NCBI GenBank assembly: GCA_039640495.1
Contig: CP046864.1
Coordinates: forward strand, 806,001-870,000
DNA from: Rhodobacteraceae bacterium IMCC1335
GTDB taxonomy: Bacteria; Pseudomonadota; Alphaproteobacteria; Rhodobacterales; Rhodobacteraceae
Direction of reading: 5' to 3'
Length of the DNA: 64,000 nucleotides
The notes below the pieces were generated by a model that saw only the letters and a list, made by a program, of their open reading frames with translations, had not been told where the DNA came from and searched no databases. Made by a program: the position numbers and the translations under genes. Positions 8,843-16,808 of this stretch are shown here, in pieces; the stretch's first letter is position 1; each line of letters starts with the position of its first letter.

Positions 8843-8860
8843 GCTTATCCTTTAACCCTG

Positions 8861-8897
8861 CCTTAGGAGCCTTTCCTGAGGTGTTTTTTATTTTTGT
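8861..8897 (+). terminator. Terminator-like hairpin in the leader of the 194-residue gene
   Basis: CCTTAGGA pairs with TCCTGAGG (one G-T pair) around GCCTT, followed by a T-rich tract (TGTTTTTTATTTTT). It ends only 26 bases before the ATG at 8923, so on the plus strand it could act as an attenuator for that gene, or end a short upstream RNA. Confidence 0.6.
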
Positions 8898-8922
8898 ATT
8901 AAGAACAGAAAGATAATTTAGA

Positions 8923-9507
8923 ATGACCAAATATATTGATCCAAAGCTCTCCCAAGAGGCCCTAGAAACCTACCAAGGCTATAGCCTTCAGGTGTTTACC
9001 TCAGGGCGCATCAAGCTCAGCTTTCATAAAAGCCATAAAGACAGAGTTGAGTACTATGCAGTAAAGCCTAAGCGCTCCAGAGAAGCTTATAAAAGGCAGT
9101 ATGATCGTAGTGCTTTAACTAAGCCCGAGCATTACCAGTTAATAGAAGAGCTACTGGCTGAACACCCCAACAGCCTCATCTACAGGGTGCATCTTAAAGG
9201 GGATATCAATGCCACTGCTGATAATGCCCATGTGTTTGTCTTAACAGAAAAGAAGCATCTGTATGTGTTACTAGATACGCTAACCCACCAATGGCAGCTA
9301 CCAATTCAAGTCATAAACGCCTTGCTAATAGCAAGTGGTCCTAAGAAAGGGTGCAGCGCTATCTTCAATGAGTACATGGCCAGCTATCAGCATGACTGGG
9401 AGGATATAATCTTCACCGAGCAGGACTACAGAGATGGGTGTCGTGCAGATACAGTTAATAGACCTGTTCACCAGGTCAGTCATCAAGATGATGACTTTAC
9501 GTTCTAA
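8923..9507 (+). CDS. Hypothetical 194-residue island protein
   Basis: A soluble, mixed-charge protein that I do not recognise. Residues 1-60 are rich in Lys and Tyr, the middle holds predicted strand-rich segments (LIYRVHLKGDI, AHVFVLTEKKHLYVLL), and the C-terminus is acidic (HQDDDFTF). No membrane segment or signal peptide is seen. The upstream leader with 14-bp repeats and a terminator-like hairpin suggests controlled expression, as for replication or accessory genes of mobile elements, but no replication motif is visible. Uninterrupted coding makes it a likely real gene. Confidence 0.6.
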   Translation: MTKYIDPKLSQEALETYQGYSLQVFTSGRIKLSFHKSHKDRVEYYAVKPKRSREAYKRQYDRSALTKPEHYQLIEELLAEHPNSLIYRVHLKGDINATADNAHVFVLTEKKHLYVLLDTLTHQWQLPIQVINALLIASGPKKGCSAIFNEYMASYQHDWEDIIFTEQDYRDGCRADTVNRPVHQVSHQDDDFTF

Positions 9508-10007
9508 ACCTAAAAGGCCCTACAATCCACCTAGTAGGCATGAGGGCCATAACGTTCACTTTCAAAACTCAGAGAGCAAAGCGGACCTTCGCTGCAGCGG
9601 ACCAAAATGTCTGCTATGCGGACAACCATATCTTTCGATGTGCTCATTTGTAAAAGTTATCTAAAAAATGGCAATAGAACCTCCATTGCGTTGCAAAGTA
9701 TAATACATCATTTAGCCATAAAAATTAGATAGCTCGCCCATTGGGCTAATTAACAAATTTCGTTTATGCAACCCTTGGTACTCTTACTAAGTGGCCAGAT
9801 AAAAGCATACCGCCGCAAGACAGCTGGTCACGATCTAGAACTATATGAGGACTTAATCGAGATTAACTTGGCAAGCTCGACAAAATAAATGATAATGTTC
9901 TCACGGTTATTGTCCAGTGTGCTGGAACACAGACTATATTTTGTCCATAAAGGGGCTATTAACCTAGGAAAATTTGGCTGTAGGGCACGGTTCTGCGGAA
10001 TGAAATC
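9508..10007. other. Intergenic stretch upstream of lacI-type regulator
   Basis: Five hundred bases without a convincing gene; the 76-codon frame at 9434-9664 overlaps the preceding gene and lacks a ribosome binding site. An imperfect inverted repeat occurs near 9729-9750. Near the right end lies a LacI-type operator (9890-9903), listed separately. Confidence 0.5.
9890..9903 (+). promoter_or_regulatory. LacI-type operator, probable autoregulation
   Basis: TGATAATGTTCTCA matches the perfect palindrome at 11271 (TGATAACGTTATCA) at 12 of 14 positions. It lies about 105 bases upstream of the regulator gene at 10008, a place suited to self-repression. Confidence 0.6.
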
Positions 10008-11063
10008 ATGGGCAAGTCATTAAAAAAAAGAGCAACCATAGTTGATGTCGCAAAAGAGTGTGGAGTATCGCAAGCGACTGTCGCAAGAGTTCTAAGCGGC
10101 CAAACCGGTATCCGCACCAAAGAGAACACCAGAAAGCGTGTTTTGGAAGCCGCTAAAAAAGTTGGCTATCAGAGAAACGCCATCGCCGCTAATTTTAGGT
10201 TGCAGAAGAGCAATTCGATTGCGGTCTCGATCGCCGACATAACCAACCCCTTTTTTCCCGAAGTAGTGAAAGGTACTCAGGAGGTACTTAGAGAAGCCGG
10301 CTACAGCATTGTCCAACTTTATAATGACTGGGACTCAGAAGTAGAACAGGAGTACTTTGACTATATGGTGCGCACATGCGTCGAAGGCGCGATAATTTCT
10401 CCGTCATCTTCTACAACTGTTTTTGACGTACTCCATTCGACCCCATTTGTGCTTCTGTCAAATTCAGATAAATTCGCAATGCACGATACTGTTGGCAATG
10501 ACACTCGCAGCGGAATGCGCCTTGCTTTGGAACGCTTATACCAACTTGGGCATCGTCGCATTGCCCTTTTCGTTGGTGGTTCCATGAAATCGGGGGCAAA
10601 CTGGAGGGCAGAACTTTTTCGTGAGTTCCATCGCGAACGCGGGTTATCAGTTGACCCAGAGTTAATACTGGAGAGTGACTATGGCGTCAGTTCAAAATCC
10701 TCTCTCGCCGCTGCGCGACAGATCATGAATTCATTTCTTGATCGACAAGATTTGCCAACTGCGATTTTCTCCTCAAATGATATATTGGCACTCGCAACGT
10801 TGCAGGTGGCCAATGACAAAGGGATCGGGGTGCCTGATCGTCTATCCGTTATCGGTATGGATGGGATTTTTTCGGGAGAGGTAAGCCATCCACCGCTAGC
10901 CACTGTTCAAAAAAATCGAAGAGAAATTGGTCGTACCGCTGCCCTTGCATTGCTGGATAAAATGAAATCCAAAGAAGGTGAACCAGCAAGAAGACAGTTA
11001 TTGAGTTGTAAACTGCTTGAGCGGGGATCGATGGGTCCAGCACCAATGGCCAGCGAAGGCTAG
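10008..11063 (+). CDS. LacI-family repressor of the ComA-like/TTT/uxu cluster
   Basis: A 351-residue LacI/GalR regulator. The N-terminal helix-turn-helix is clear (TIVDVAKECGVSQATVARVLSG) with the hinge helix region KRVLEAAKKVGYQRNAIAAN, followed by the periplasmic-binding-like effector domain (SIAVSIADITNPFFPEVVKG, then FSSNDILALATL and GMDGIFSGE). It stands directly upstream of the cluster on the same strand. Matching palindromes occur before its own gene, before the first ComA-like gene and after it, so it likely controls this cluster. The effector is unknown; a sugar acid or its breakdown product is a reasonable guess from the neighbours. Confidence 0.9.
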   Translation: MGKSLKKRATIVDVAKECGVSQATVARVLSGQTGIRTKENTRKRVLEAAKKVGYQRNAIAANFRLQKSNSIAVSIADITNPFFPEVVKGTQEVLREAGYSIVQLYNDWDSEVEQEYFDYMVRTCVEGAIISPSSSTTVFDVLHSTPFVLLSNSDKFAMHDTVGNDTRSGMRLALERLYQLGHRRIALFVGGSMKSGANWRAELFREFHRERGLSVDPELILESDYGVSSKSSLAAARQIMNSFLDRQDLPTAIFSSNDILALATLQVANDKGIGVPDRLSVIGMDGIFSGEVSHPPLATVQKNRREIGRTAALALLDKMKSKEGEPARRQLLSCKLLERGSMGPAPMASEG

Positions 11064-11249
11064 CTATCTTACCATGGGACTTGGCACAGGGGGGAATATA
11101 GTTTTGCCGTCAGATATGACGGTTACGGCCAACACTAATTAATTCTGAACCCAATTTGCGTAAACAAAATTTAGTGCTGCTCCGTACACTTAGCCTTTGC
11201 CCGTACCAAATTCGCATTACAATATTGATTCCGATAAGAAGATCGGGTG

Positions 11250-11284
11250 TTGACACTTCCCAAAACATAATGATAACGTTATCA
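11250..11284 (+). promoter_or_regulatory. Promoter with embedded perfect LacI operator
   Basis: A TTGACA -35 box (11250-11255), a 16-base spacer and GATAAC as -10 (11272-11277) lie in the region before the first ComA-like gene. The perfect 14-bp palindrome TGATAACGTTATCA (11271-11284) covers the -10 box, so a bound repressor would block transcription. A short frame at 11348-11404 (18 codons, no clear ribosome binding site) overlaps the start of the next gene and might be a leader peptide. Confidence 0.7.
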
Positions 11285-11366
11285 AAAATTAGAGTGAAAG
11301 TTGCTGAATAACGACATCAATTTGGCAACCAGAGCTCAAATGAAATAATGAGCGAGGATCTCAAAG

Positions 11367-12227
11367 TTGTCGATGTCCAAGGTATTCGGTCTGAAAGGCA
11401 TTGAGCCAAAGCCGAGAACGACCAACCAGATCTGGGCCAAGGACGTGGGATATGATGAGGCACCATGGTATTACGAACGCATGGGCCTGACCGAGCTTGG
11501 AGATTTTTTGGACGTTGCAGGCGAGCGCATTGACTATGTGAAGATCGCAACCACGCAGGTATTGAACCACCCAGCGGAATGGGTAAAACGCAAGATTGAG
11601 CTCTACAAAAAGCACGGGGTCCGGCCGTATCTAGATCACGGGTTCTTTCTACGAGCCTACAAGAACGGGGTTGTTGATGAGGCCATCGAGGCTGGTGCGG
11701 AGCTTGGGTTTCCTGTGATCGAACTCATGAACACTTTCGGCGACGTTGCTGATGAACAACTCAAAGCATGGCGTCAACGCGCTATAGATTGCGGGATGAG
11801 CATAATCTATGAGCACCATCCCGAACGCGGATGGCGCAAGGGTCAGTCTGATATTGTGGATGTGCCTGCCACCGCAGTGGAAATCGCTCAAGGCGCAGAG
11901 CCGTTTTTGGCGCATGGTGCATTCACGCTTTTGATCGACCACGAAGAGATTGAGATACAGGAAGAGGCAGCAAAAGACGTGCTGAATGAAGTCCGCGAGA
12001 TTCTGGGTAAAGATCGCGTGGCATTTGAAGTCACGTCGACCAAAGAAGCAGAGATGTTGTGGTATACGAACTTGTTGGACTATTTCGAGATGTTCGGCAG
12101 TGACTGTAACGTCACGAACATCATGCCTAGTCAGGTCATGTTTATTGATCCGCTTAGGTCGGGTGAAAGGCCGGCGAATTTATTGTTTGACCGTTACCCG
12201 GAGCTGAACCGGGTGCGTCACAAGTAA
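11367..12227 (+). CDS. ComA-like (phosphosulfolactate synthase family) TIM-barrel protein 1
   Basis: A 286-residue protein resembling ComA, which adds sulfite to phosphoenolpyruvate. Matching landmarks are YVKIATTQ with the strand-end Lys, KIELYKKHGVRPYLDHG, ELGFPVIELMN, SIIYEHHPE, a long VAFEVTSTKEAEMLWY strand-helix and the closing NVTNIMPSQVMFIDPLRSG. Several usual glycine and sulfonate-loop residues differ, so the substrate may not be phosphosulfolactate. A GAGG lies 9 bases before the TTG at 11367; an ATG at 11373 is the alternative start. It is the first gene behind the repressed promoter, and a second paralogue lies at 15855. Confidence 0.72.
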   Translation: MSMSKVFGLKGIEPKPRTTNQIWAKDVGYDEAPWYYERMGLTELGDFLDVAGERIDYVKIATTQVLNHPAEWVKRKIELYKKHGVRPYLDHGFFLRAYKNGVVDEAIEAGAELGFPVIELMNTFGDVADEQLKAWRQRAIDCGMSIIYEHHPERGWRKGQSDIVDVPATAVEIAQGAEPFLAHGAFTLLIDHEEIEIQEEAAKDVLNEVREILGKDRVAFEVTSTKEAEMLWYTNLLDYFEMFGSDCNVTNIMPSQVMFIDPLRSGERPANLLFDRYPELNRVRHK

Positions 12228-12243
12228 TGAATTTGGTTAGCGG

Positions 12244-12257
12244 TGATAACGATATCA
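12244..12257 (+). promoter_or_regulatory. Second LacI-type operator in the cluster
   Basis: TGATAACGATATCA differs from the perfect operator at 11271 at two positions. It lies 17 bases after the first ComA-like gene and about 260 bases before tctC, where it could govern an internal promoter or help DNA looping with the other two sites. The remaining sequence up to 12517 shows no gene. Confidence 0.6.
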
Positions 12258-12517
12258 AATTTTTCAGCTTTAGAGGAAATAATTGGGCTTGATCTGGGGA
12301 TTGCGTGGGAAGAGTAACATCAACAAAGGGAGCGATCATTAGAAAACGATAACGTGCGTTTCGAAACGTATCATTTCGGAGTGCGCGCCAAAAGGGCCCC
12401 TGGAAGCGGCATCAATGTTTGCAGGGCTGCCAATCGTCAATGGTGCTGGGCTGTAATCCCCGCACCGCCAAACTCGGCTGCATAAAAGTCAAGCGGTCAA
12501 CTTCTAAGGAGGGTAAA

Positions 12518-13612
12518 ATGTTAAAGAAGACGCTAAAGACCATATCCGGCGTGATTGCCGCAGGGGTATTCTCGGTATCGGCAAGCGCTGTGCTTGCGGA
12601 AGTGAATTTCGAGGGTGAAACCGTAACAATCATCATTCCGTTCAAAGAGGGTGGTGGTACGTCACGCACGTTCCGTTTTTTCCAGCCTTACCTGTCCAAA
12701 TATTTGCCAGGTAACCCAGTAATCCAGCTTCAGCACATGCCGGGCGGTGGCACGATCAAGGGCGGCAACTTTTTCCATGACAACCAGAAAACTGATGGAA
12801 CATTTGCGCTTGCGACATCTTCATCCGTGAACATGCAGCAGGCAACCGGCAATCCTCTGGCCAAATTTGACCTGCTGTCCTACGAACCGGTTTTGTCGCT
12901 GGCGACCACGACCCACTGGGTTACGCATGCAGATCTGGCAGACGGGCCAAATGACGTTTCTGGCTTGCTGGAATTGCCAGTTGCCCTGTTCCCGTTCAAA
13001 ACAGCCGCTTCGGCGGATTTGTTCCACCTTTGGATCTATAAAACATTGGGCATTGACGGTGCCCGTCCAATTCCTGGCTTGTCCAGCTCCGCTGGGTATC
13101 AGTCATTTCAGCGGGGCGAATTGCAGATGGCGTCGCACGGAACAGGCAACTTCTTGAAGAAGGTCAGCAAGGATATTGCTGATGGAAAAGTGCACCAGTT
13201 CATGACGCTCGGTGTCTTGCAGCCAGATGGATCCGTACAACGTCCGTCCTATTCGCCAGATGCTCTAACCTTCCCGGAAATGTACGAAAAGGTGCATGGC
13301 AAGCCGCTGGAAGGTGCAGAGCGCGAAGCTTACGAAGTGATCGCGGCCAATTGGGGCCCTGCCTCCAAAGGTCTGGTACTGCCCACTGGCACCTCGGATG
13401 AAATCGTTGATGCGTGGCGGAAAGCGGTCGAGGAAATGACTAAGGATCTCGATTTCATGGATGCTGCCCCCAAGAATATCGGGCCTTTCCCGGTCGTGAT
13501 CGGTGAAGACGTCCGCGGCATCATCGGCAAGGCCGTGGATCTGTCTGACGCAAGTAAGCAGCAGTTCAACGATGCGATCGCGCATTACCAATTGACTTAT
13601 CGTATCGAGTAG
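12518..13612 (+). CDS. TTT-family solute-binding protein (TctC-like)
   Basis: A 364-residue periplasmic binding protein of the tripartite tricarboxylate transporter family. A Sec signal peptide is clear (KKTLKTISGVIAAGVFSV then ASAVLA, cleavage before EVNFEG). Mature landmarks are VTIIIPFKEGGGTSRTF and LQHMPGGGTIKGGNFF, typical of TctC, and a C-terminal helix region. I choose ATG 12518 because AAGGAGGG stands 4 bases before it and the signal peptide begins there; the in-frame ATG at 12419 adds a non-signal extension. It feeds the fused membrane protein at 13827. TctC-type proteins bind carboxylates. Confidence 0.85.
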   Translation: MLKKTLKTISGVIAAGVFSVSASAVLAEVNFEGETVTIIIPFKEGGGTSRTFRFFQPYLSKYLPGNPVIQLQHMPGGGTIKGGNFFHDNQKTDGTFALATSSSVNMQQATGNPLAKFDLLSYEPVLSLATTTHWVTHADLADGPNDVSGLLELPVALFPFKTAASADLFHLWIYKTLGIDGARPIPGLSSSAGYQSFQRGELQMASHGTGNFLKKVSKDIADGKVHQFMTLGVLQPDGSVQRPSYSPDALTFPEMYEKVHGKPLEGAEREAYEVIAANWGPASKGLVLPTGTSDEIVDAWRKAVEEMTKDLDFMDAAPKNIGPFPVVIGEDVRGIIGKAVDLSDASKQQFNDAIAHYQLTYRIE

Positions 13613-13826
13613 ACGCAACGAGGTAATTACGAAACAGACTGGTCCCGAATTTCTGTTCGAGGCCAGTCAATTGCATAGCGCACCGCCAAAGCGTGTAACG
13701 ACTGCGCCATCGCCAGCAATTCCTACGGACGCACATATGAGGCTGAATTTGCACTGAAACAGAAATTTAAGAGTAGCGCCGAAACATGTATGCGAATGTC
13801 GAAACGAATTCATTTAAGAGGTCGCC

Positions 13827-15818
13827 GTGGAAATTGAAATGTTCATGTCAGCGCTGACGCAGCTATTTCAGATATCCCATTTCCCATATCTCATGGCTGG
13901 CGTATTTTTAGGGCTGACGCTGGGCATTCTGCCCGGTCTTGGCGGAACGTCGGGTCTCGCGATCCTGCTGCCCTTTGTCTACACCTTTGAACCAAGCGTC
14001 GCCTTAGCGATGATGATTGGTGTCCTTGCGCCGACAACTACTTCTGATACCTTTCCGGCGGTTTTGTTGGGTATTCCCGGAACAGCGGGCTCACAAGCGA
14101 CTGTTTTGGATGGGCACCCTTTGGCCAAGAAAGGTGAAGCGTCGAGGGCGCTATCCGCTGCTTTTCTTTCGTCTCTTGTTGGTGGGTTGTTTGGAGCGAT
14201 TATCCTTAGCGTCTCGATCTTCTTTGCAAAACCGCTGATCATGTCTTTTGGTTTTGGCGAACAGTTTCTTTTGATCATTCTTGCCCTTCTGATGATCGGT
14301 GCGTTGACGGGTGCCAACTTTCTGAAAGGTCTGGCCAGCTGTGTGATTGGTCTTGTCATCGGTACAATCGGTCTGGCCCAAATTACCGGAGAACCCAGAT
14401 ATACGTTCGGCACGTTGTATCTTGTAGATGGATTCTCACTTGTTGTGATGGGGCTGGGGCTTTTTGCGGTGCCCGAGATTGTCAGTCTGCTCCAATCAAA
14501 GTCCACGGTTGCAGGCGGTGGTAAGCTTGAAAAAGGCTGGCTGCACGGCATGCGCGATGCCATCAAGAATTGGTTTCTGATTATCCGTTGCTCGACTGTC
14601 GGCGTACTTGTAGGGGCGCTGCCGGGACTTGGTGGAACGGTTGTTGACTGGATCGCTTATAGCCACGCAAAACAGACAATCAAGAACCCCGAAACACTTG
14701 GCACCGGCGACATTCGCGGCGTCATTGCGCCGGAATCGGCAAATAACGCAAAGGAAGGCGGGGCGCTCATTCCAACGATCCTTTTTGGGATTCCGGGTTC
14801 CGGGAACAAGGTGCTTTTGCTTGGCGGTCTAGTGCTCGTCGGAATCGAACCAGGCATCGAAATGGTCACGACCCAGTTGGACATTACTTATTTAATCATA
14901 TGGTCATTGGCGGTAGCAAATGTGGTTGGTGCAGGTCTGTGCCTGTTTCTAGCGAGGCCAATGGCGCAGCTTACTCGCGTTCCATTCTTTATTCTCGCTC
15001 CCATCCTGGTCGTGCTGATTTTCTTTGCGACCTTCAATAACGGCCGCGACTGGATCGATTTTGTGGCCTTGATGTTTTTCGGTGCGGTCGGTGTGATGTT
15101 CAAGACTTACGGCTGGTCGCGACCCGCGCTTTTGATCGGTTTTTTCTTGTCATCAAAAATCGAATTGCTAAGCTATCAAGTGAGCGCAGCCTACGGTCTG
15201 TCCTTTCTGTATCGCACGGGGTCGATCATCCTGATCTTTCTGGCATTGGGCACGATATTCCTGCTTTTGCGGCAAAAAATGACACCGGATGGCAGGTCGA
15301 CCGTGGAAGAGGCTGGCAAACAGACCCTGTTCACGTGCTTTTTGGCACTGTTTCCCATTACCATGATCCTTCAGGTTGTGGCTCTGGATTTTCGCGCCAG
15401 CATCTATCCGATTGCTTTGAGCGGCGTGTTACTGTTGCTGCTTGTATCCATTGCGGGCCTGCAAATGGTGCAGCAACGACCAGAAATGCAACGCATCAAT
15501 GACGCTAATATGGCCTTACGGACCATGTCCCGGAACATCTTTGAAAACCACGGCACATTGTATGATCAGGTGCTGGCCTTTGCGATGATCCCTGTGTTCC
15601 TTGTTTTGGTATTTCTGCTTGGATTCCCGATCGCGGCTGTGGCTTTGATCAACGGGTTTATCTTGATGCATGATCGCAGCAAATACCTGGTTTCGATCAT
15701 CGTATCAGCGGCGGTTCTAATCATTCTATGGACGCTTTCAGGTGTTCTGACTCTGCAATATCCCGCTGGCATTATCGCAGATTTCTTGCCACTTCCATGG
15801 TGGCTGGGTGGCCGCTGA
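13827..15818 (+). CDS. TctA-TctB fusion, TTT-family membrane transporter
   Basis: A 663-residue membrane protein. Residues 1-500 are the large TctA subunit with its repeated motifs (GLTLGILPGLGGTSGLA, TTTSDTFPAVLLGIPGTAGSQAT and GVLVGALPGLGGTVVDW). The last 150 or so residues add four more hydrophobic segments like the small TctB subunit, which has no separate gene here. The start is GTG 13827 with AGAGG six bases before it. With the binding protein upstream it forms a complete proton- or sodium-coupled carboxylate importer. TTT systems have been reported for sulfolactate (SlcHFG) as well as citrate and sugar acids. Confidence 0.85.
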   Translation: MEIEMFMSALTQLFQISHFPYLMAGVFLGLTLGILPGLGGTSGLAILLPFVYTFEPSVALAMMIGVLAPTTTSDTFPAVLLGIPGTAGSQATVLDGHPLAKKGEASRALSAAFLSSLVGGLFGAIILSVSIFFAKPLIMSFGFGEQFLLIILALLMIGALTGANFLKGLASCVIGLVIGTIGLAQITGEPRYTFGTLYLVDGFSLVVMGLGLFAVPEIVSLLQSKSTVAGGGKLEKGWLHGMRDAIKNWFLIIRCSTVGVLVGALPGLGGTVVDWIAYSHAKQTIKNPETLGTGDIRGVIAPESANNAKEGGALIPTILFGIPGSGNKVLLLGGLVLVGIEPGIEMVTTQLDITYLIIWSLAVANVVGAGLCLFLARPMAQLTRVPFFILAPILVVLIFFATFNNGRDWIDFVALMFFGAVGVMFKTYGWSRPALLIGFFLSSKIELLSYQVSAAYGLSFLYRTGSIILIFLALGTIFLLLRQKMTPDGRSTVEEAGKQTLFTCFLALFPITMILQVVALDFRASIYPIALSGVLLLLLVSIAGLQMVQQRPEMQRINDANMALRTMSRNIFENHGTLYDQVLAFAMIPVFLVLVFLLGFPIAAVALINGFILMHDRSKYLVSIIVSAAVLIILWTLSGVLTLQYPAGIIADFLPLPWWLGGR

Positions 15819-15854
15819 AACCTTGCGGATAACCCATTTCGAAAAGGAAACAAA

Positions 15855-16667
15855 ATGACAAACCAAAAGAGCTTTGTAGAAGCACGAAACGGAATGATCG
15901 AAAGAGAGCCCAAACCACGCGAACGCGGCATCAACTATGTCCGTGCGCCAAAAACCTTGGGGCAATATTTTGTAGATTTCCTGACTTGCTACGGTGCGCT
16001 GACGGATATCGTCAAGCTGGGAACCAACCAGCTGACCTTTATCCCAGAAGACGAGATCAAAAAGGCAATTAAGTTCAGCCATGATCATGGTGTGCGTGTC
16101 GCCATCGGCAATCCCATTATGGACCAGGCGCTGAGTGCAGGATCACAGGCGACCCGGGACGTTATCGATTACGCGGCTAGGTTGGGCCTCGACATCATGG
16201 AAATTTCGGTCATCGCCCGCACCATCGATGACGAAGATTTGGCAGATTTGTTGGATTACGTGAACGGCAAAGGAATTAAGCCGATTGTCGAATGCGGATT
16301 GTCCTTTGCTCATGAACCCGTGGTCGATGGGCGCACATTCGCCAAACGTAAGAAGGCGCAGGCAAGGCGTGCTTTGGAAAACGGCGCGTGGAAGGTGCTT
16401 TTGGAGGCTGAGGGTGTTTATGAAAACGTTAAGTCGGGCCAGGAACGCTGGGATTTTGTGGATGAATTCGCAGCGGACTTTGAGGTTCGCGACCTCATGT
16501 TTGAGGCAGACGAGCAGGACGTCATGTCCTATTACGTAAACGCCTATGGGCCGAAAGTGAACGTATTAGTGGACAATTCGCAGGTCATGCAGATCGAAGC
16601 CGCGCGTCGCGGTTACGGGCCCTGTACGCTGACTTGGGCAAAAGCAGCCGTGTTTTCTAAAGACTAA
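15855..16667 (+). CDS. ComA-like TIM-barrel protein 2
   Basis: A 270-residue paralogue of the protein at 11367 with the same strand order: IVKLGTNQ (Lys), FSHDHGVRVAIGNPIMD, LGLDIMEISVIAR, KPIVECGLSF (Glu), WKVLLEAEGVYEN (Glu), DLMFEADEQDVMSYY and KVNVLVDNSQVMQIEAARRG. These are the positions carrying the phosphosulfolactate synthase active-site Lys and Glu residues, so the barrel should be catalytic. AAAGGAAAC precedes the ATG. It follows the transporter by 36 bases and precedes uxuB, so it belongs to the same transcript. Two different ComA-like enzymes in one catabolic operon is unusual. Confidence 0.72.
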   Translation: MTNQKSFVEARNGMIEREPKPRERGINYVRAPKTLGQYFVDFLTCYGALTDIVKLGTNQLTFIPEDEIKKAIKFSHDHGVRVAIGNPIMDQALSAGSQATRDVIDYAARLGLDIMEISVIARTIDDEDLADLLDYVNGKGIKPIVECGLSFAHEPVVDGRTFAKRKKAQARRALENGAWKVLLEAEGVYENVKSGQERWDFVDEFAADFEVRDLMFEADEQDVMSYYVNAYGPKVNVLVDNSQVMQIEAARRGYGPCTLTWAKAAVFSKD

Positions 16668-16703
16668 GCTAAAGAAACAGCGCCAATAAAAGAGACTGCA
16701 GCA

Positions 16704-16808
16704 TTGAAACTTCTTGATGACGATAGGCTGTTCCCGACCAAACTAAAAGGACTGGGATTGGCAAGGGATCTTACTGTCAACCTCGCCAAACGAGCCTATC
16801 GGTTATGA
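16704..16808 (+). pseudogene. Short ORF, possible remnant of uronate isomerase (uxaC)
   Basis: A 34-codon frame from TTG 16704, open back to the stop of the preceding gene. Its first part (LLDDDRLFP, then LARDL) resembles the usual beginning of alphaproteobacterial glucuronate isomerase, and the end LAKRAYRL could be that of a longer protein, as if the middle of the gene were deleted. Its TGA overlaps the ATG of uxuB in an ATGA, like the uxuB-uxuA junction. No ribosome binding site is seen. The identity is tentative and rests on remembered family patterns. Confidence 0.4.

Noticed and set aside
13979..14566. 195-codon minus-strand frame
   Set aside because: Lies fully opposite the TctA-TctB gene; its composition is that of a shadow frame.
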